This document shows, piece after piece, positions 47,182 to 55,354 of a DNA stretch of 64,000 nucleotides; within the stretch, counting starts at the first letter, position 1; every line of letters starts with the position of its first letter. Location: the NCBI GenBank assembly GCA_963834705.1, contig CAWICV010000001.1:1819348-1883347 (forward strand), in the 5' to 3' direction. Both the position numbers and the translations under genes were made by a program. This stretch comes from RYN-230 sp963834705. Lineage in GTDB: Bacteria > Actinomycetota > Actinomycetes > Streptosporangiales > Streptosporangiaceae. The notes under the pieces are model-generated. The model was not told where the DNA came from and made no database searches. It worked only from the letters and a program-made list of their open reading frames with translations.

Positions 47182-48183
47182 TCATGGCGACTCCGGCGGT
47201 GCGGTGGACGTGCTGATGTCGCTCACGTACCAGGTGCCGTTGTTCTGCACCACCGTCATCGCATAACTCATCTGCAACTGAGCGGGAGCGGCGTTGGTGA
47301 CCTGACCGTTTGCGCCCCGGTCCGGGACACTCCAGATGACGGTGGCCATGATATGGCGGGTGTTGCCTCCAGTGGGCACGGTGAGGCTCGTGATCGAGTG
47401 GTAGGTTACCGCCCCGTTCAGGCCGGTGACCGAGCTTCCGTTGGCCACGAACCGGCCCAGCGTCACCTGGTTACCGCTGGCATACGCCTGGAAGAACGCT
47501 GGCAACTGGTTCATCAGGGTGGCCTGCAGCCCGGAGTCGGTGCTGGGCGGCGTGGCCGTGGGCACACTGGCCCGCGCCGGGGCCGGCAGCCAGGCGGGCG
47601 CGCCCGAGACGACCAGATCGCCGGAGGACGCGTAGATCGGCACGCCCAGTTGCATGAGCTGTCCGTTGACCCGGGCCAGCAGCGTCACCACCGCGTGGTG
47701 CGCGTCCCGCACATCTGTGCTCGACACGACGGCGGACTGCAATTGCGATGTGCCAGTTCCATTCCAGCCCAGTTGCGGATCTGAACCGGACGACAGAAAA
47801 GTACTTAGTGCACTCGCTCTCTGCGTGGCATCAGCCGGGCTGTAATTCAAGTAGACCTGACCAAACTGCAAGGCGTAGGCGTCTGCCTGAGTGACCGGGA
47901 ACGACGAAGACGGACTACTAGAAGTAGCCGGTGTTGCCGGGCTCCCCGATTGCGTTTCACCGGTCATGATGGCCATCACCCCGCGATAGCCGATCACCAG
48001 CAAGACGAGCCAGGCGACGCCACGGAACAGCCAGATCAGCCAGCGTCCGCCGGCACCCTGCCAGGTCCGGGTGGGACGGCTACGGCCGATTGCGTCTGGT
48101 TGTGCGTACTCGGTCTCCGCTTCGTAGCCCAGGTCGTGCTCGACCGAATGCGGACTGCGTTCAGCGGTGGACCGGCGAACCAT
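47182..48183 (-). CDS. TcpC-like conjugation channel protein
   Basis: A 333-residue bitopic protein. The N-terminal 47 residues are charged and cytoplasmic. One helix (RWLIWLFRGVAWLVLLVIGYRGVMAI) is followed by two extracytoplasmic domains. FPVTQADAYALQFGQVYLNYSPADATQRASAL begins the first and LQATLMNQLPAFFQAYASGNQVTLGRFV the second, which ends VVQNNGTWYVSDI. This two-domain NTF2-like layout is that of TcpC, the pCW3/Tn916 VirB8 counterpart. It is the first gene of the leftward secretion operon; GGAGGTGCG precedes ATG 48183. Confidence 0.85.
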   Translation of the reverse strand: MVRRSTAERSPHSVEHDLGYEAETEYAQPDAIGRSRPTRTWQGAGGRWLIWLFRGVAWLVLLVIGYRGVMAIMTGETQSGSPATPATSSSPSSSFPVTQADAYALQFGQVYLNYSPADATQRASALSTFLSSGSDPQLGWNGTGTSQLQSAVVSSTDVRDAHHAVVTLLARVNGQLMQLGVPIYASSGDLVVSGAPAWLPAPARASVPTATPPSTDSGLQATLMNQLPAFFQAYASGNQVTLGRFVANGSSVTGLNGAVTYHSITSLTVPTGGNTRHIMATVIWSVPDRGANGQVTNAAPAQLQMSYAMTVVQNNGTWYVSDISTSTAPPESP

Positions 48184-48594
48184 CGCACCTCCGCTCGCTC
48201 CTGCGCACGCGCAGCAATGAGTTGCGGTGCCTCCCTATGCCATCCCAGAACTATTTAACGCCATAAATCTCAGACGGGCGAGGTCTTTGCCCACGCGGCC
48301 TTGGCGGCAGCTGGCAAAGGACCCGGTGATTGAGCAGCGCGCGAACCCGGGCGATTGCTCCTGATACGCGCTCTGACCTGGGCATATAAGCGATATGCGG
48401 CTTTGCCAGAACCGCTCCACGGCTCCGCAGGAGCCAACGCGATAGAAGCGTAGCGAGCCTCGTTACCCGTATCCACCACCGCGTCGCACGTGTCGTGCGC
48501 GCTCTACGTGCAGTGCCGGTCCGGTCAGACTGCTGGGACCGGGGCGGTTCAATTGACCATAGCGCCTGGTGGGACGCGCCGATACGATCGGCGG
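48184..48594. other. Divergent intergenic region of the secretion operon
   Basis: No gene is seen in these 410 bp. The stretch 48245-48275 (ACTATTTAACGCCATAAATC) is clearly AT-rich compared with the surroundings and probably contains the leftward promoter of the secretion operon. A second AT-rich spot, GCATATAAGCGATATGC, with dyad character, lies near 48382-48398. The right end should hold the promoter of the hydrolase gene. Confidence 0.5.
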
Positions 48595-50640
48595 ATGAGC
48601 GCCTTGCGGCCGGTCATATCGCGGGCCGCCGGTGCCGTTACGGCCGCGATCGCCACCGCCCTGCTGACAATGGCAGGGCCGGCCGCGAGCCCCGCCGCGG
48701 CCGCGACGGCCCCGTCCGCCCGGCTCCACGTGGGCGCCATCACGCTGCGCCGATGTGCGGCCAAACCGGTCACCTTCTGCGGCCGCCTGGCCGTGCCGCT
48801 GGACTACGCATCGGCGGCCAGTCCGCGGATCCAGCTGGGCTTCCGCTGGCTGCCCGCGCGGCACCCCCCGGCCGGCACGATCCTCGCCGTCGAGGGCGGC
48901 CCAGGCTACGCCTCCACCGGCTCGGAACCGGAGTACCTGGCCATGACCGGGCCGTTGCGGGCCACCCGCAACCTGCTGCTGATAGACCTGCGCGGCACCG
49001 GCACGTCCACCCCGGTGAACTGCCGCGGGCTGGAGCGGGCCGGCGCCCGGCAGTACGGCCGGCACTTCAACCAGCTGGTGGCGGCCTGCGGCGCACAGCT
49101 CAACCGCACCTGGCGCTACCGGGGCGGCGGCTGGGTGCACGCCTCCGACCTGTTCAACACCGCGTACTCGGCGCGGGACGTGGCCCGGGTGCTGCACGCT
49201 CTGCGGCTGGGCCGGGTGGATCTGTACGGGGATTCCTACGGCAGCTGGTTCGCCCAGGTGTTCGCGTCGCGGTATGCCGGGCTGCTCAGGTCGGTCACCC
49301 TGGACTCCACCTATCAGGTGCTCGGCCTCGATCCCTGGTACACCACGACCGTGGTCACGGCGCGGCGCGCGTTCGCGCAGGCGTGCCAGCGCTCGGTGGC
49401 TTGCGCGTCCGCCACCCGTGCTGGGCAGGCCTGGGCCCGGATCGGGGCGCTGGAGAGGCGGCTGGCCCGCTCGCCGGTCCGCGGGGTGACCACCACGGCA
49501 GACGGGACCCGCGGCCGGCTGACCCTGACCCCGCTGACCCTGGTCAACCTGGTCAACAATGCGGGCTTCGACCCGGTCGTCTACCAGGATCTGGACGCGG
49601 CCGGCCGGGCGCTGCTGCGCCGTGGCGACGCGGCCCCGCTGCTCCGGCTGGCTGCCCTGTCGCTGGGCTTCGACGACACCAACGAGCCGCTGCCCGGGTT
49701 CAGCGAGGGGCTGTACTTCGCCGTGTCCTGCACCGACTACGTGCAGCTCTTCGACCGCTCCGCGCCGCCCACGGCGCGGCACCGGCAATACCAGGCCGCG
49801 CTGCGCCGCGAGCCGGCGACAACGTTCGCCCCGTTCAGCCTGACCCAGTGGACCTCGATGGACCAGTACACCGAGGCGTACAGCGGCTGCCTGGACTGGC
49901 CCACGCCGACCCGGCTGGTGCCGCCCATCACCCGCCGCCCGCCGCTCGTCCCGGCCCGGCTTCCAGTGCTCGTCCTGTCCGGCAGCTTCGACTCGCTCAC
50001 CCCCCGGCTGGACGGCGCGACCCTGGTCGCCCGGCAGATGGGCCCGTCGGCCCGGCTGGTCACGCTGGCCAACCTGACGCACGTCACCGAGCAGGACGGC
50101 AACAGCGCCTGCGCGATGTCCATCTACCAGCGCTTCGTCCGCGCTCCCGGCAACCTGCGGCAGGAGAACACCTCGTGCGCCGGGAAGGTCGCCCCGATCC
50201 ACACCGTCGGCAGCTATCCGCAGCGGTTGCGGGACGCGGCGGTGGCCAGGCCACTGCCCGGCAACCGGGCCGGCCGCCAGGCGCTCCGCGCCGCCACGGT
50301 CGCGCTGGCCAGCGTGGGCGACGAAGTGAGCCGCTGGCCGCTGCTCAGCGACGACCACGACCGGGGCCTGCGTGGCGGCCGGGTCACCTTCTCCGGCCGC
50401 ACCGACCTGCGCATCACGCTGCAGGGCGTGCGCTGGGTCAGCAACGCCACCATCGACGGCCGCGCCGTCTGGGACCAGTCATCGGGCTGGGTGACCGCCC
50501 GGCTGACCGTACACCCGGACGGCGGCGCGCCGGTCAGGATGACCGGGCGGTGGCTGGCGTTCGGTAAGCAAGAACAGGTCGCGGTGGTGCACGGGATGCA
50601 GGGTGGCCGGCGGCTCGCGGCCACCTGCCCGGCCCCCTGA
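48595..50640 (+). CDS. Secreted alpha/beta hydrolase (TAP-like peptidase family)
   Basis: A 681-residue exported hydrolase. The signal peptide spans about residues 1-37 (AVTAAIATALLTMAGPAASPAAAA). The alpha/beta fold has VEGGPGYAS (oxyanion loop), LLLIDLRGTGTS and the nucleophile elbow GDSYGSW. A TAP-like C-terminal region follows: LPVLVLSGSFDSLTP with the acid, and LTHVTEQDGNSAC with the histidine. A further 150-residue C-terminal domain is not typical of the family. It likely removes short peptides from protein N-termini outside the cell. ATG 48595 is chosen from the signal peptide. Confidence 0.87.
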   Translation: MSALRPVISRAAGAVTAAIATALLTMAGPAASPAAAATAPSARLHVGAITLRRCAAKPVTFCGRLAVPLDYASAASPRIQLGFRWLPARHPPAGTILAVEGGPGYASTGSEPEYLAMTGPLRATRNLLLIDLRGTGTSTPVNCRGLERAGARQYGRHFNQLVAACGAQLNRTWRYRGGGWVHASDLFNTAYSARDVARVLHALRLGRVDLYGDSYGSWFAQVFASRYAGLLRSVTLDSTYQVLGLDPWYTTTVVTARRAFAQACQRSVACASATRAGQAWARIGALERRLARSPVRGVTTTADGTRGRLTLTPLTLVNLVNNAGFDPVVYQDLDAAGRALLRRGDAAPLLRLAALSLGFDDTNEPLPGFSEGLYFAVSCTDYVQLFDRSAPPTARHRQYQAALRREPATTFAPFSLTQWTSMDQYTEAYSGCLDWPTPTRLVPPITRRPPLVPARLPVLVLSGSFDSLTPRLDGATLVARQMGPSARLVTLANLTHVTEQDGNSACAMSIYQRFVRAPGNLRQENTSCAGKVAPIHTVGSYPQRLRDAAVARPLPGNRAGRQALRAATVALASVGDEVSRWPLLSDDHDRGLRGGRVTFSGRTDLRITLQGVRWVSNATIDGRAVWDQSSGWVTARLTVHPDGGAPVRMTGRWLAFGKQEQVAVVHGMQGGRRLAATCPAP

Positions 50641-50666
50641 GCGGGTGCGCTTCTATCCTCGGGCGC

Positions 50667-51242
50667 ATGGATGCCTGCGCTGCGGCCTGGGTGGTGGCCG
50701 GGCCGCCCGGGTCCGGGAAGAGCACGGTGGCGCGGCGGCTGCTGGCCGGGCTGGCGCCGGCCCCGGCCCTGCTGGACAAGGACACCATGTACGGGTCGTT
50801 CGTGGCCGCCACGCTGGCCGCGGCCGGCCGGCCAGCCGGTGAGCGCGAGGGGCCGTGGTACGACGAGCACGTCAAGGCGCACGAGTATGCCGGGATGACC
50901 GCCACAGCCCGGGAGATCCGCTCGTACGGCTGCCCGGTGCTGCTGTCCGCGCCGTTCACCCAGCAGATCCACGACGCCCAGCGGTGGGCCGCCTGGTCGG
51001 CCGAACTCGGCGGCGGGACCGTGCGGCTGGTCTGGGTCCGGTCCGACCCCGCCACCCTGCGGCACCGGCTGCTGGCGCGGGAGTCCGCGCGCGACTCCGG
51101 CAAGCTGGCCGGCTTCGATCAGTTCACCGCCCGGATGCGGCTCGACGCCGCGCCCGCCGCGCCGTACGCCGAGATCGACAACCGGCTGACCGCGGCCCGC
51201 TCCCTCGACGACCAGATCGCCGCCCTGCTGGCCAGTCCCTGA
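50667..51242 (+). CDS. P-loop kinase-like ATPase (AAA_33 type)
   Basis: A 191-residue nucleotide-binding protein. Walker A GPPGSGKSTVARRLL lies near residues 12-26, LLDKDTMYGS gives the Asp of a kinase-type site, and VRLVWVRSDPATLRHRLLARE resembles the lid and Arg region of zeta-toxin/gluconate-kinase-like enzymes. It probably phosphorylates a small molecule; the substrate is unknown. The gene starts 26 bases after the hydrolase stop and ends six bases before the stop of the convergent lyase gene. Confidence 0.8.
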   Translation: MDACAAAWVVAGPPGSGKSTVARRLLAGLAPAPALLDKDTMYGSFVAATLAAAGRPAGEREGPWYDEHVKAHEYAGMTATAREIRSYGCPVLLSAPFTQQIHDAQRWAAWSAELGGGTVRLVWVRSDPATLRHRLLARESARDSGKLAGFDQFTARMRLDAAPAAPYAEIDNRLTAARSLDDQIAALLASP

Positions 51243-51248
51243 CCCGGC

Positions 51249-52337
51249 TTAGCCGCCGGGCAGGACGAGGGGGTTGGCCGCGCTGCCCTCGGTGCCGAGC
51301 AGCACCACGGTGGCACCGGGGCTCAGGCCCAGCTTGGCGCGGCGCTGGCCGGCGCCGTCGCCGGTGAGGGCGGCGCGCAGGCCGGCCAGTGGGGCGGCGC
51401 CGCACGGGCCCGCGGAGACGCCGGCCATGGCCAGGTCCGCGGCGGCCCGGGCGCTCTCCGCGTCGGTGACGGTGACCGCCGCGTCCAGCCCGTCGCGCAG
51501 GCAGGCCCAGGCCAGGCTGGACGGCGTGCCGCAGTTGAGCCCGGCCATGATGGTCTCGCCGGTGGCCACGCTGACCGGCTCGCCCCGGGTTAGGCTCGCC
51601 GCGACCCAGGAGGCGGCTTCGGGTTCCACCGCCAGCACCGCCGGGGCTGTTTCGGCCGGGTGACTGCGGTAGTGCGTGACCACGGCCTGGGCTAGCGAGC
51701 CCACGCCGACCGGGACGCCGACCAGATCAGGTGGCCCGGCCCCGGCCGCTGCCAGCTGTTCGTCGATCTCGGCGCACAGCGTGCCGTAGCCCTCGACGAT
51801 CCAGCCCGGGATCTGCTGGTAGCCGGGCCAGGCGGTGTCCTGGATCAGCACCGTATGTGGGCCGCTGGCCGCCGCGGCGGCCTGGCGCACCGCCTCGTCA
51901 TAGTCCCCGGCGACCCGGGTGACGGCCGCCCCTTCCGCCGCGATGGCGGCCACCGCCGCTGGATGGACGCCGTCCGGGACGAGCGCGTGGGCGCGCTGGC
52001 CGAGCAGGCGGGCCACCCGGGCCACCGCCCGTCCGTGGTTGCCGTCGGTGGCCGTGACCAGGGTGACTGGACCCTCGGCGGCGGCTGTCCGGCTGCCCAG
52101 CGCCCGGTACACCGCCCAGGACGCGCCGAGCACCTTGAACGCGGGCAGCCCCAGCCGGGACGACTCGTCCTTGACGAAGGCCCGCCCCACCCCGAGCTCG
52201 GCCGCCAGCCGTGGCAGTTCGGTCAGCGGCGTGGCCACGAACCCCGGCAGGCCCCAGTGAAAGTCCCGCGCCCCGCCCGGCATCTGCGCGCATCTCCAGT
52301 CCCGCGCCGCCGGCCGCGCGAACCAGTTCAGAGCCAC
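51249..52337 (-). CDS. Diaminopropionate ammonia-lyase-like PLP enzyme
   Basis: A 362-residue fold-type II PLP enzyme. FHWGLPGFVATPLTELP and VKDESSRLGLPAFKVLGASWAVY place the PLP lysine at residue 68. TATDGNHGRAVA is the phosphate/Asn loop and VPVGVGSLAQAVV the glycine loop; ETIMAGLNCGTPS is typical of diaminopropionate ammonia-lyases. It would split 2,3-diaminopropionate or a related amino acid into pyruvate and ammonia in the cytosol. The GTG at 52337 is the nearest start to the conserved core. Confidence 0.83.
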   Translation of the reverse strand: MALNWFARPAARDWRCAQMPGGARDFHWGLPGFVATPLTELPRLAAELGVGRAFVKDESSRLGLPAFKVLGASWAVYRALGSRTAAAEGPVTLVTATDGNHGRAVARVARLLGQRAHALVPDGVHPAAVAAIAAEGAAVTRVAGDYDEAVRQAAAAASGPHTVLIQDTAWPGYQQIPGWIVEGYGTLCAEIDEQLAAAGAGPPDLVGVPVGVGSLAQAVVTHYRSHPAETAPAVLAVEPEAASWVAASLTRGEPVSVATGETIMAGLNCGTPSSLAWACLRDGLDAAVTVTDAESARAAADLAMAGVSAGPCGAAPLAGLRAALTGDGAGQRRAKLGLSPGATVVLLGTEGSAANPLVLPGG

Positions 52338-52464
52338 ACCACCAGCATGCCGCCCTCCTGCGTGTATGGCGGTAAACCTAATCCGGTCACACGGAGTCCC
52401 AAAGATGTGGGATGACCCTGACGGCCCCCTCCCCGTCAGCCATCCGAAGCTAACTGGAGGGACG

Positions 52465-52920
52465 ATGAGACGCCTAATTCGTGGGTCCGCCGCCGCACTC
52501 GCTGGCCTGCTGGCTAGCTTCCTCGCACTGACCGCAGCGCCCGCGGCGACAACCCTGCCCAAGATGCAGGCGTACAACGTCACCGGGTGGTCCAGCATGG
52601 TCAAGCGCCCCGCGCACATCGTGGTTGGCCAGGGCGGATCGCCCTACGCCTACCGCCTGACCTGGTCCCGGTGGACGTCCAGCAGCGGCAAGGCCACCGG
52701 CAAGCTAGACCTGTTCTGGTGCGTCCCGACATCCAGTTGCAAGGGGAACGTGCACAACGTCACCGTGTGGGCCACCACCCCGCGCACGCACAAAGGCGTG
52801 CTCTACTACGCGCACTTGATCTACCAGTACGTCAACGCCAAGGGCGTGACCAAGCGGCTAACGGGCTGGTTTGAGGTGCGGCCGGGCGCGTCGGTCCCAG
52901 CGTGGGTCGGCTCTTTGTGA
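52465..52920 (+). CDS. Secreted hypothetical protein
   Basis: A 151-residue exported protein. TGGAGGG stands right before ATG 52465. The signal peptide runs over residues 1-28 (RGSAAALAGLLASFLALTAAPAAT). The mature domain is rich in Trp, Tyr, Ser and Thr and probably beta-stranded (AYNVTGWSSMVKRPAHIVVG, YRLTWSRWTSSSG). Two cysteines lie ten residues apart (FWCVPTSSCKG). No family recognised. Confidence 0.65.
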   Translation: MRRLIRGSAAALAGLLASFLALTAAPAATTLPKMQAYNVTGWSSMVKRPAHIVVGQGGSPYAYRLTWSRWTSSSGKATGKLDLFWCVPTSSCKGNVHNVTVWATTPRTHKGVLYYAHLIYQYVNAKGVTKRLTGWFEVRPGASVPAWVGSL

Positions 52921-52956
52921 GCATGAGTCCCGCTCACCAGATCCCGTCCATCAGCC

Positions 52957-53172
52957 TCATCGGGCACACCGATACGCATGTGCTGAACTGACGGACATGA
53001 CCCGATAGTGGCCAACGCGCAGCCGGTGATAGCGGCCCCGGTGAAACCCGGTACTGGGTAAGGGGTCAATAGCGAGGGCGGCCGTTGCCTGGGTGACGCG
53101 CTGCATGCCGTCTTGGTCCCGCATGAAGCGGCGGCCAGACGCCAGCCCCATGGCCGACCATTCGACTCTCAC
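52957..53172 (-). CDS. RelE/ParE-type toxin, shortened C-terminus
   Basis: A 71-residue protein from GTG 53172, which overlaps the antitoxin stop by GTGA. VEWSAMGLASGRRFMRDQDGMQRV and FHRGRYHRLRVGHYRVM match the first helix pair and central strands of RelE/ParE toxins. These toxins cut mRNA on the ribosome or poison gyrase. The usual final strands (another 12-18 residues after RVM) are replaced by SVSSAHAYRCAR, so the end looks altered or truncated and activity is uncertain. Confidence 0.68.
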   Translation of the reverse strand: MRVEWSAMGLASGRRFMRDQDGMQRVTQATAALAIDPLPSTGFHRGRYHRLRVGHYRVMSVSSAHAYRCAR

Positions 53173-53423
53173 TGGCCGCCGGTGAGGATCCGCTCGGCTT
53201 CCTCCTGGGACACCGCGCCAGGGCGGCCCGCTGCGACCCACTCATCATGCATGGCCAGCGTCGCCTCGATCTCGGCCTCTTCCAACGCCTCGGGGGAGGC
53301 GTGACGCTCTACCGCACGCAGGCGCCGCAGTTCGGCGATAGGCACGATGGCGGCCGCCTCACCGCCCAGGTGGATCACCTCGAATGCGCTGGAACCCTGC
53401 TCACCGCTCGGCAATGCCGTCAT
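53169..53423 (-). CDS. Antitoxin of the Phd/YefM-like type
   Basis: An 84-residue acidic protein. FEVIHLGGEAAAIVPIAELRRLRAVERHA is the Phd/YefM-like strand-helix with the LGGEAAAIVP turn; the rest is acidic helix (SPEALEEAEIEATLAMHDEWVAAG) of the type that wraps the toxin. It lies directly upstream of, and overlaps, the RelE-like toxin gene, as expected for a type II module. The operon is likely self-repressed by the pair. Confidence 0.75.
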   Translation of the reverse strand: MTALPSGEQGSSAFEVIHLGGEAAAIVPIAELRRLRAVERHASPEALEEAEIEATLAMHDEWVAAGRPGAVSQEEAERILTGGQ

Positions 53424-53735
53424 GCCGGCAACGTACCTCGCCCGTATGACAGCGGGCCGGAATGACCCGGGAACGGGTCAGCTCTCAGGAGGGAATCCTG
53501 ACACCAGAGGTGCGGGTCCAAGCCCGGGGAAGCTCATCGTGACGAGGCTTCAGACGTTGAAGCGGAACTCGACGCAGGTTCGGTCGCGCTGGACGGCGAT
53601 GACCGTCGTTCGTCCGGCAGGGCGCTCCAGCTGGACCTGGTGGGCTTGGCCCGCTCCCCTGGGGGTGGGCCGAGACGGTGACGGGATGAACCGACAGGCC
53701 GGAACGTGCGCGTCAACGCGTCCGCCGGTGGCGCG
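53424..53735. other. Gap between antitoxin and sensor-like gene
   Basis: No assigned gene lies in this 312-bp stretch. On the minus strand a short open stretch ends at 53552 with the sequence TTVIAVQRDRTCVEFRFNV, which looks like the genuine end of some protein, but no start or family could be identified. It may be a remnant. Confidence 0.35.
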
Positions 53736-54965
53736 TCACTGCCGTTCGGCAGCCCGGATCCACACCGACATGCGGGCCGGTTCGAGAGCCTTCTCCACGA
53801 CGGCGGCCAGGTCGTCGCAAACAGAGTCCAGGTCGACCGCGTCTTTCAGCCGAGCTGCGAACGCCGTCACGGTCTGGTCGGCGTCATACCGTGCCCGGTT
53901 GAACCGGCGGTCTACCGTCCGCTGCACACGGTGCCGCAACGGGTTAAACAGCGCCGCAGCGGCCAGCGTGGACACGGCCACCGCTACCGAACTGTGGAAT
54001 CCCAGCACCCGGGTGGCCAGCAGCACCAGCCCGGCGTATATGCCAACCAACACCCCGGTCACGATCGCATACGCCAAGGTCCGGCTGATGATCCGGTCGA
54101 TCTCATACAGACGGTACTTCAAGATCCCCACACCGATGCCCACCGGCAGCGCGGCCAGCCCGATCCCGAGAATCTCTCCTACGACGCTGGTCGAGCTGGT
54201 CCCCAACGACACGGCGATCACGGCCAGGGTAACCGCGGCGCCGGTGGCCAGCCACTTCAGCTGCTGGCGCCGCTGGCCCGTGGCGCGCCGCCAGCTAAGA
54301 ACCTGGTGGGCCACGAACGACAGCACGATCACCAGGATCAAGCCCAGGACCAGTACCCCCGCCGCGGCGAAGGGCCCGCCGTGCGGCCGCCCGGTGCTGA
54401 TCAGGTTGCCGGCGGCGTCGATGCGGACGTCATGACGGGCCACGGCGGTGACCGCCGGGGCAAAGACAGCCGCCGACGCCAGCGCCCCGGCCACCGCATA
54501 GGCCCGCAGTACCCACCGCCAGCGCCGCGCCGCCAGCCTGCCGTCCGGGAACAGCAAAATCACCACCGGGAACAACAGCAGCGCCGGTACCCACAACGGC
54601 GTGAGCAGCACGGCGACCGGAGCCAGCGGGAGGCCATGGTGGCCGAACCGGTAGTACAAGGCGGCATACCCGCCGGCAACGCCGCTCAGCAGGAACACCA
54701 CGATGAAGGTAATCAGGATCCAGCCGATCGGATTGCCCGGCTGGCGGCGGGCCACGACGAAGCCCACCGCCGCGTAGACCAACGCGACGGGGACAATCGG
54801 CCCCGAGCCCAGGACCGACAGCTGACCGATCAGGGCGCTCAGCACCAGCGCGCCGACCAACAGCATCAACACCAGGACGGCCAGGACCGTCGCCATCCCC
54901 GGAGACGCCAGCCGGAAGCGGGCCGCGGCCGGTTCCGGCCCGCCTACCGCCGGTACTCTCACCAT
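53736..54965 (-). CDS. Membrane sensor-like protein lacking a kinase domain
   Basis: About 409 residues with some nine hydrophobic segments, such as TVLAVLVLMLLVGALVLSALIG, IGWILITFIVVFLLSGVAGGYAAL and the LYEIDRIISRTLAYAIVTGVLVGIYAGLVLLATRVLG segment, which is typical of membrane histidine-kinase N-termini. NPLRHRVQRTVDRRFNRARYDADQTVTAFAARLKD follows, again like such kinases. The protein then stops at AAERQ without HisKA or HATPase domains. Similar stand-alone proteins exist in actinomycetes. ATG 54965 chosen; a TTG nine bases upstream is possible. Confidence 0.68.
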   Translation of the reverse strand: MVRVPAVGGPEPAAARFRLASPGMATVLAVLVLMLLVGALVLSALIGQLSVLGSGPIVPVALVYAAVGFVVARRQPGNPIGWILITFIVVFLLSGVAGGYAALYYRFGHHGLPLAPVAVLLTPLWVPALLLFPVVILLFPDGRLAARRWRWVLRAYAVAGALASAAVFAPAVTAVARHDVRIDAAGNLISTGRPHGGPFAAAGVLVLGLILVIVLSFVAHQVLSWRRATGQRRQQLKWLATGAAVTLAVIAVSLGTSSTSVVGEILGIGLAALPVGIGVGILKYRLYEIDRIISRTLAYAIVTGVLVGIYAGLVLLATRVLGFHSSVAVAVSTLAAAALFNPLRHRVQRTVDRRFNRARYDADQTVTAFAARLKDAVDLDSVCDDLAAVVEKALEPARMSVWIRAAERQ

Positions 54966-55354
54966 GAGAGGCAACGCTACGCCCGCGGCGTTCCGGGAAC
55001 GTTACGGCCTTCCCAGGTCGTCCGAGGTCAGCGCACCAGGCGGTCTCCAGCGGTCACTCGCGGACAGTGCGCGTGACAGCCAAGCTGGACCGGAGCAGGT
55101 TGACCCCTGCCCGAGACGACCTTCCAAGCTGGTGGCCCGTCCTCCTCGCTGCTCGATGATCTCGGCCGAGTCCGCCGTGTCAAGGCCAAGTCGCTACGCG
55201 GTCGCTTCGCGAGCCTGGACACGTCAGCCAGCGGCCAAGGGCGGGCAGCTACGAGGAGGACGGGGAGATGCAGGAACACGCAGCCCGACGCCCGGGTCCT
55301 GTAAAAGTGACGCAGCGAGACCGGGCGAGACAAGCAGGACACTGTCCGGAACCG
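54966..55354. other. Gap without recognised gene
   Basis: This 389-bp stretch is open in part on both strands, but neither translation resembles a known protein, and no good ribosome site, hairpin or promoter stands out. It separates the sensor-like gene from the HIRAN protein gene. Confidence 0.4.

Noticed and set aside
36888..48183. A complete integrative conjugative element
   Set aside because: No integrase, excisionase, relaxase, replication protein, tRNA gene or flanking direct repeat was found in the window.
53552..53720. Transposase remnant on the minus strand ending VEFRFNV
   Set aside because: The end looks protein-like, but there is no catalytic motif, terminal inverted repeat or target duplication to support a mobile element.
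55028..55342. Open frame on the minus strand between the sensor-like and HIRAN genes
   Set aside because: No ribosome site, no family resemblance, atypical composition; treated as non-coding.
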